This document shows, piece after piece, positions 52,055-56,689 of a stretch of 56,689 nucleotides of DNA. Position 1 is the stretch's first letter. Every line of letters begins with the position of its first letter. The translations under genes and the position numbers were made by a program. The DNA comes from CAUJGP01 sp964612425 (GTDB lineage: Bacteria > Bdellovibrionota > Bdellovibrionia > Bdellovibrionales > Bdellovibrionaceae): NCBI GenBank assembly GCA_964612425.1, contig CAZTDX010000016.1, forward strand, positions 1-56,689. The letters are read 5' to 3'. The notes beneath the pieces were generated by a model. It made no database searches. It saw only the letters and a list, made by a program, of their open reading frames with translations, and was not told the DNA's origin.

Positions 52055-53074
52055 TTAAATAAGTTTATGGTCTTTCATCCACCTGACACTTTTAGCAATG
52101 GATTCCTGTGCGGGTCGAATTCGGTAGCCAAGTTCTTTAATGGCTTTTGATGAATCATACCAATGATACATCATCGCCACCAACGCTCTTTCAGAGGACA
52201 ACGGGCCATGGAGCCCCACCTTCGACAAACTATCATCAACAAAGGCCAATAAATGAAATAAAAAACTCGGGAGTGGAATCAAGGGTTTCTTGACTCCGGC
52301 CTCCATGGAAATTAAATTAAAAACCTCTCTTAATGTAATATTTTCTCCTGCTAAAATATAGCGTTCTCCTGAGCGACCTCGCACCATCGCCTTAATCATG
52401 CCATCCACAACATCTTCAACACCTGCAACCGAGACTCCTCCAGGGGGGTAAAATAAACTTTTTCCGCGAGCTACATTGAGTTGCGTATTTCTAGTCGATT
52501 TAGTCGCATCTCCAGCACCATAGACAGTGCTTGGATTTACGATAACGCCTTCTATTTTATTTTCATTCACAAAACGCTGTACTATGGATTCCATTTTCCT
52601 TTTACTCTCATGGTAACTCAATTGGTACTTCTCTAGAGTGAAAGTACTGTTTTCATTTAAAACTTCAGGTTTAAATGATGCCCCCACCGCCACCACAGAG
52701 CTTGACACCAAGATTCTTCTTACTTTCAATTCTGAAGCCACAGTTAAAATATTTTCAGTGCCAGTGACATTAACTTTATCTAGAACTTCTTTTTGTTGTT
52801 TAGAGTAACCAACAACTCCCGCGAGATGAAAGATAACTTCTTGATCTTTCACGGCAGCATACAGAGAGTCCTTTTGAGTGACATCACCTTTAAAAACCTT
52901 CACCTTACATGGTTCACTAATTCCAGAATTACGATTGAGTTGGTTCTGCGAATTTAAAAATTCCGAATCCTTAGGGTTTCTTACCAACACTGAAACATCA
53001 TACCCTTCTTGAACCAGCTTTTGCGTTAAATTGGAACCTAAAAAACCGTTAGCTCCAGTGACTAAAGCCTTCAT
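52055..53074 (-). CDS. NAD(P)-dependent epimerase/reductase (extended SDR)
   Basis: The 339-residue protein has the Rossmann motif ALVTGANGFLGSNLTQKL, then HLAGVVGY and the Tyr-x3-Lys pair in LSYHESKRKME, the SDR catalytic residues. It resembles the dihydroflavonol-reductase/HpnA-like group of extended SDRs. Its substrate (a nucleotide sugar, sterol or lipid-linked sugar) cannot be decided. Its ATG overlaps the stop of the PAP2 gene (ATGA), and MtgA follows 41 bp later, which suggests lipid-carrier or envelope sugar metabolism. Confidence 0.8.
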   Translation of the reverse strand: MKALVTGANGFLGSNLTQKLVQEGYDVSVLVRNPKDSEFLNSQNQLNRNSGISEPCKVKVFKGDVTQKDSLYAAVKDQEVIFHLAGVVGYSKQQKEVLDKVNVTGTENILTVASELKVRRILVSSSVVAVGASFKPEVLNENSTFTLEKYQLSYHESKRKMESIVQRFVNENKIEGVIVNPSTVYGAGDATKSTRNTQLNVARGKSLFYPPGGVSVAGVEDVVDGMIKAMVRGRSGERYILAGENITLREVFNLISMEAGVKKPLIPLPSFLFHLLAFVDDSLSKVGLHGPLSSERALVAMMYHWYDSSKAIKELGYRIRPAQESIAKSVRWMKDHKLI

Positions 53075-53643
53075 GTTGCACTCCTACTCATTATTTTAGG
53101 CATCAGCCACTTTATGTAAACCCAAGATATGATGTATCCAATACCCGCGCCAGCCAAAACATCCGTAAAAAAATGAACTCCGTTGTAAACTCTGGAAAAA
53201 CTCACGATAAGAAAAAGAGTCAGCATATAATATTTTAGTTTAGGATAAAAATAACTTAAGAAAAAATAGAGGACAAACATATTAGCGGCGTGATTAGAAA
53301 CAAAACTATATCCACTGGCAGGACTCTTTTGTACAATCTCTGAGAATAAGTTAAAGGGCCTCGGTCGCATGACTATTTTTTTAATAATTTTACCACAAAT
53401 AAAATCGTTAATTAATAATAAAAATATTAAATTCATCAATCGCACTAAAGCTACTCTTCGCTCCTTCCACAACCAAAATCCAATGAGTGGTAAGATCAGT
53501 GAAAAAATAAAAATAGGATCTTTGTGTAAATCAGTCACAATGAAAAAAAATCGATCTAAAACAGAATTACTTAAATTGTTTTGAATTAATAAAATTAGGT
53601 CTTTTTCAAACTTATTAAGTGTCATCATAAAATCAGAAAACAA
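53071..53643 (-). CDS. PAP2-family membrane phosphatase
   Basis: The 190-residue protein has about five hydrophobic helices and the three PAP2 motifs: KIVMRPRPFN (the Kx6RP motif, shortened), SFVSNHAANMF (PSGH-like with a catalytic His) and SRVYNGVHFFTDVLAG. Such enzymes remove phosphate from undecaprenyl pyrophosphate or phosphatidic acid, on the periplasmic side. I choose the TTG at 53643 because GGAGAGG precedes it; an ATG at 53625 has no ribosome-binding site. In an operon with an SDR and MtgA, lipid-carrier recycling is a reasonable guess. Confidence 0.85.
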   Translation of the reverse strand: MFSDFMMTLNKFEKDLILLIQNNLSNSVLDRFFFIVTDLHKDPIFIFSLILPLIGFWLWKERRVALVRLMNLIFLLLINDFICGKIIKKIVMRPRPFNLFSEIVQKSPASGYSFVSNHAANMFVLYFFLSYFYPKLKYYMLTLFLIVSFSRVYNGVHFFTDVLAGAGIGYIISWVYIKWLMPKIMSRSAT

Positions 53644-53755
53644 TACAGCACCTCTCCTTATACCACTAGTAAAATGATAAAATAAAATAGTTAATATTGG
53701 CCAGCACTTTCATTGGATTTTGAATACAAACTTAAAATTACATTACTGCGAATGT

Positions 53756-54892
53756 TTATTCATTGTTGGAGTGTTTTCGCTCACTCTCTGTTGACAACTC
53801 AAAATCCATCTTTGATTGAGCCATTGGCATTTTAAAAGTTGAGGACTCTGGTCTACCAAATGGACCACCATCAGCGGCCAAGACTCTTCTTAAAACTTCA
53901 CTCAAGGGTCTCTGAATGGGTCTGTAACCCGATTCGCTGATTTGTGGATATTTACTTAAATGTGATGGGGTATTTGTTTCATGTTCATTAATATCTACAA
54001 CAAGAAATGATGGTACAATTTTAAAATTAGTTGTTATACCCCAAAGGCGACTCTTAATTCCAAAGACTTGCCCCAATGCTTGAATAGCTAATGCTTCAAC
54101 TAATGCTGAAGTCTCGCTGGAACCATTCCCACAAGCTAGTAGACCAAGGCTTCGTCCACTTTGGACTAATTCACCTAATTGAAGCTGAAAAAAGCTGCGA
54201 ATCTCATTGACAAGATTCAACCGCTGTTCGACCAGAGATACCTCATCGGCTACAAAATTAAAACTAAATTTTTTGACAACCATAGCATTTTTAAATGCAT
54301 CTAATTTTTGCAACCAAAAGGGATCTCGATCCCAATCAATTACTTCAATCAGATGATCTACCGGTAGAGTACCACCTGTCGCATTCCAAAAATCTAGCTC
54401 ATATCGTGAAGTAAGAAACGAAGCCTTCGTATCTAAAGTCTCCACGCGAAACAGCTCAGCTTCAGAGTCTATATCGATTTCTAAAATCTTAACCAGTTGT
54501 TTTGAACTATTGGGATTCGATATATCTCCCCAAATTAAAATATCTGAGACATTGTAGTTTCTAAATGCTTTTTTTAGCACTTTAAATTGAGCTCTTATGG
54601 TATTTTCAATTTCTGAAGTAAAATTAAAGTGAGACGACTCTCGAACCAACGCCCAATGTCCCAAATCATCTAAAATTTGAAACAAATGGGGATGAGAGGC
54701 ATACTCTAATCCTGAAGACTTTTTTAATAATTCAATTAATCCATCAATGTTATAACGAAATCGCAAAAAGTAATCCGGGCGAAAGCGAATATTCTTTTTA
54801 TTCTCATCATTGAAGATTAAAGAATTTTTCCTCTTAAAATTATTTATGAGCTTAACTCTCTTATTTTTTCGATTTTTTTTTCTCTCATCCAT
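53756..54892 (-). CDS. Unrecognised 378-residue protein
   Basis: The frame is open from 55018, but ATGGAG lies before the ATG at 54892, which gives MDERKKNRKNKRVK and a basic N-terminus; that start is preferred. I do not recognise a domain. There is a patch of aromatic residues (FRPDYFLRFRYNI), a possible ligand-binding stretch LGLLACGNGSSETSALVEAL, and LWGITTNFKIVPSFLVVDIN. The C-terminal end is Ser/Glu-rich. No signal peptide or membrane helix remains with the chosen start. It sits between an HPt-receiver gene and the PAP2 operon on the same strand, so a link to that signalling gene is possible but unproved. Confidence 0.5.
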   Translation of the reverse strand: MDERKKNRKNKRVKLINNFKRKNSLIFNDENKKNIRFRPDYFLRFRYNIDGLIELLKKSSGLEYASHPHLFQILDDLGHWALVRESSHFNFTSEIENTIRAQFKVLKKAFRNYNVSDILIWGDISNPNSSKQLVKILEIDIDSEAELFRVETLDTKASFLTSRYELDFWNATGGTLPVDHLIEVIDWDRDPFWLQKLDAFKNAMVVKKFSFNFVADEVSLVEQRLNLVNEIRSFFQLQLGELVQSGRSLGLLACGNGSSETSALVEALAIQALGQVFGIKSRLWGITTNFKIVPSFLVVDINEHETNTPSHLSKYPQISESGYRPIQRPLSEVLRRVLAADGGPFGRPESSTFKMPMAQSKMDFELSTESERKHSNNE

Positions 54893-55145
54893 TGTCATCT
54901 CCATCCTAACAGCATCTAGTACAGAAACAGCACATAAAGCTATTATGATTAATTGAACTTCAATAATCATTCCATGATTCATATTAAGACACTTTACCAA
55001 ATTCATAATGACGATCACTACATAATTTTTAATTGAATAAGTATTTTCTCAACGAGAGAACATTCTAATTGAATTGACCCAAAGTAATGCCAAACTTGGT
55101 GTATAAATTTTTGACAAGGGTGAGCAATATTTCGCTATTTGAAAG

Positions 55146-56147
55146 TTATGTGCTGATTATTCCTTTTAACTCACGTCTGAGCTCCAAAAGCCTCTGCATT
55201 TCATTAACAATCATAGTTCGATAATCAATTTTTCCTTTTTCCAAGAGATAGCTATCTAAGGAAGAGAACTGAAACATGATAAGATTAATACTTCTATTAA
55301 GTAACTTCCAAACTTGATACTTTTTTATCGCCGCCTTCGCAATTGACAAAATCTGCTTACCACTAAATGGTTTTTCAATGGCACCATAAATTCCAAACCC
55401 AAGTGATTCTAATAAAATTTCTTTACTCAAGTGAGCACTAACATAAACAAGGGGAATATCAGAATCAATTTTATTTAATTCTCTCAAAACGTCTAAGCCA
55501 GACAGCTCTGGCATATTCATATCGCTAAAAAATACTTGCGGTCTCTTATTTGAAACTTCCTTAAGAGCTTCTTGTGCATCAGTAAATCCATAAACTTCAT
55601 ATCCTGCATCCGTTAAATTTTCAGAAATAATTTCAACAATATCCCTCTCGTCATCTAAGACAAATACAGGAACTTTTGTCCCGGCAGGAATCGATAAATT
55701 TCCATTCTTTATTGCTGTTGGCTGGGGCAAGCTTAACTCATTCAAAGGTTGAATAATTTGACTGATTCGAAGATTTTCTTCACTGCTCTTATCATAATCC
55801 CCTGGAAGTTCATAATTAAACTTAATCTCTCTTAATTCTAATAGGTTTTTAGCAGCATCAATTCCATCTAGAAAATAACTGATTCTACTTTTAGATAAAG
55901 TAATATCTTCCTTGCAGGATTGAAAATGATTTTCTAAAAGATGCATATGGTTTTGTAAACTACTCCAGTTTAACATGCCGGCCGCACCCTTAACACTATG
56001 AAATGCTCTGAAGATTGCATCATAATGCTTACGAAAGTTTTCACCTTTTTCAATCGATAATAATGAGCTTTCTCCTATGTCCAGCAACTCTAGGGATTCA
56101 ATTTTGAATTCAGATATTTCATCTTCCGATAGATGGATAACTGGCAT
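55146..56147 (-). CDS. HPt-receiver signalling protein
   Basis: The 333-residue protein joins an N-terminal HPt domain (His50 in AIFRAFHSVKGAAGML) to a complete receiver (about 160-280) with VFVLDDERDIVEI, phospho-acceptor Asp209 in VFFSDMNMPELSG and the conserved Lys in IYGAIEKPFSG. A coiled C-terminal tail follows. There is no output domain, so it is likely a phosphorelay element between a kinase and another regulator. It is divergent from the HPt-only gene at 56360, 212 bp away. Confidence 0.85.
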   Translation of the reverse strand: MPVIHLSEDEISEFKIESLELLDIGESSLLSIEKGENFRKHYDAIFRAFHSVKGAAGMLNWSSLQNHMHLLENHFQSCKEDITLSKSRISYFLDGIDAAKNLLELREIKFNYELPGDYDKSSEENLRISQIIQPLNELSLPQPTAIKNGNLSIPAGTKVPVFVLDDERDIVEIISENLTDAGYEVYGFTDAQEALKEVSNKRPQVFFSDMNMPELSGLDVLRELNKIDSDIPLVYVSAHLSKEILLESLGFGIYGAIEKPFSGKQILSIAKAAIKKYQVWKLLNRSINLIMFQFSSLDSYLLEKGKIDYRTMIVNEMQRLLELRRELKGIIST

Positions 56148-56359
56148 ATAAATTACCTCAAATTATTTTTACTTCCGCTTTCATGATTATAATCAACTTA
56201 AATCTTTTAAGTTAACCTAAATCGCATCACTCTGACTAAAGTAAGGTAATCCATTAGTCCAAAAAAATCTCCGGTCCTGATCTCCTTAACCAGATCTTTT
56301 TTAACTAACAATTTAATTAAAAAATAAATACCCTATTATACGAAAGGAATGGTGTCTTT

Positions 56360-56644
56360 ATGTCATATAATATTCCTGAAAATGCGATGGCCGATTTCTT
56401 TTCTGAAGCTGAAGAGATTTTAGGTCGTGTTAACTCTAATCTAGCAAAATTTGAGGCCAAGCAAGGAACAGACGATTTAATTGATTCGCTCTACAGAGAT
56501 ATACATACGTTAAAAGGGTCAGCGCAACTTTTTGGATTCGCTGGTATTGGACTTATTGGTCATGCACTCGAAGCCTGCCTAGAGCCTGTGAGAAGTAAGC
56601 GCGTTGCCCTCTCTGATGACTTAATAAATCAAAGTTATATATAG
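56360..56644 (+). CDS. HPt-only protein, perhaps the head of a broken CheA
   Basis: The 94-residue product is one HPt domain with His49 in YRDIHTLKGSAQLFGF and the second helix GLIGHALEACLEPVRSK. It resembles the N-terminus of CheA closely. It stops at 56644 in SYI, just where CheA proteins continue (LSDDLINQ...). Only 45 bp remain in the window, and a shift of frame does not restore a clear CheA continuation there. It is either a stand-alone HPt or a CheA truncated by a stop. Confidence 0.6.
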   Translation: MSYNIPENAMADFFSEAEEILGRVNSNLAKFEAKQGTDDLIDSLYRDIHTLKGSAQLFGFAGIGLIGHALEACLEPVRSKRVALSDDLINQSYI

Positions 56645-56689
56645 CTGTGCATAAATAAATTCACATCATTGCAAAATCTGGAATGCTGT

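Noticed and set aside
1..56689. tRNA, rRNA or known riboswitch
   Set aside because: I found no cloverleaf, rRNA segment or recognised riboswitch in the gaps by eye; a covariance-model scan would be decisive.

Overview
This window looks like a chromosomal segment of an AT-rich, Gram-negative member of the Bdellovibrionota or a nearby deltaproteobacterium-like lineage. The evidence is two TIGR02147-type regulators (a family known mainly from Bdellovibrio relatives and Fibrobacter), a gliding-type AgmX/PglI envelope complex, several outer-membrane beta-barrels, CheA/HPt proteins and a SleB-like wall hydrolase. That placement is inference. No rRNA, tRNA or CRISPR array was recognised.

Layout. 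1-700: the end of a secreted Pro/Thr/Ser-repeat protein and a half-size TauE/SafE exporter. 1023-6506: an operon with a short secreted protein, an FHA-like/TonB-like AgmX-PglI protein, an OMP barrel, a TPR protein and a periplasmic coiled coil, resembling the core of the Myxococcus Glt/Agl gliding machine. 6836-9562: an MsbA-like ABC exporter and an acyltransferase-3 remnant. 9691-17276: the arginine cluster, argG-argH divergent from argC-argJ-argB-argF-argR, with tandem ARG boxes at the divergent promoter; acetyl recycling by ArgJ replaces ArgE, and argD is not here. 17374-22913: a YegD-like Hsp70, then an OMP divergent from a TIGR02147 operon with an HExxH-barrel protein and a lipoprotein. 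22963-26765: a CheA-type kinase and an HD-GYP-like protein, both with receiver domains lacking the phospho-acceptor. 26879-29906: mutS and a wrecked AAA/DUF4143 gene. 29961-33789: a second TIGR02147/HExxH pair and the SleB-like hydrolase. 33844-36864: a Tat-exported amine oxidase and a ClC channel.

36930-37493 is a 564-bp non-autonomous transposable element (MITE) with 71-bp inverted ends and a 9-bp target duplication. 37667-44000 is a five-gene LolCDE-like envelope-transport operon (ATPase, two FtsX-type permeases, LolA-like periplasmic protein, OMP). 44068-56689 holds a coiled-coil protein, an RsuA/RluB pseudouridine synthase, a signal peptidase I, a lipoprotein, clpB, a PAP2-epimerase-MtgA operon, an unrecognised 378-residue protein, an HPt-receiver protein and an HPt-only protein at the right edge.

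The most interesting items are the MITE, the duplicated regulator plus secreted HExxH modules with a palindromic operator candidate, the LolCDE-like operon with its own OMP, the paired pseudo-receiver signalling proteins, and a short recurrent intergenic motif (ATTCTGCTGAAAAAG) that follows stop codons.
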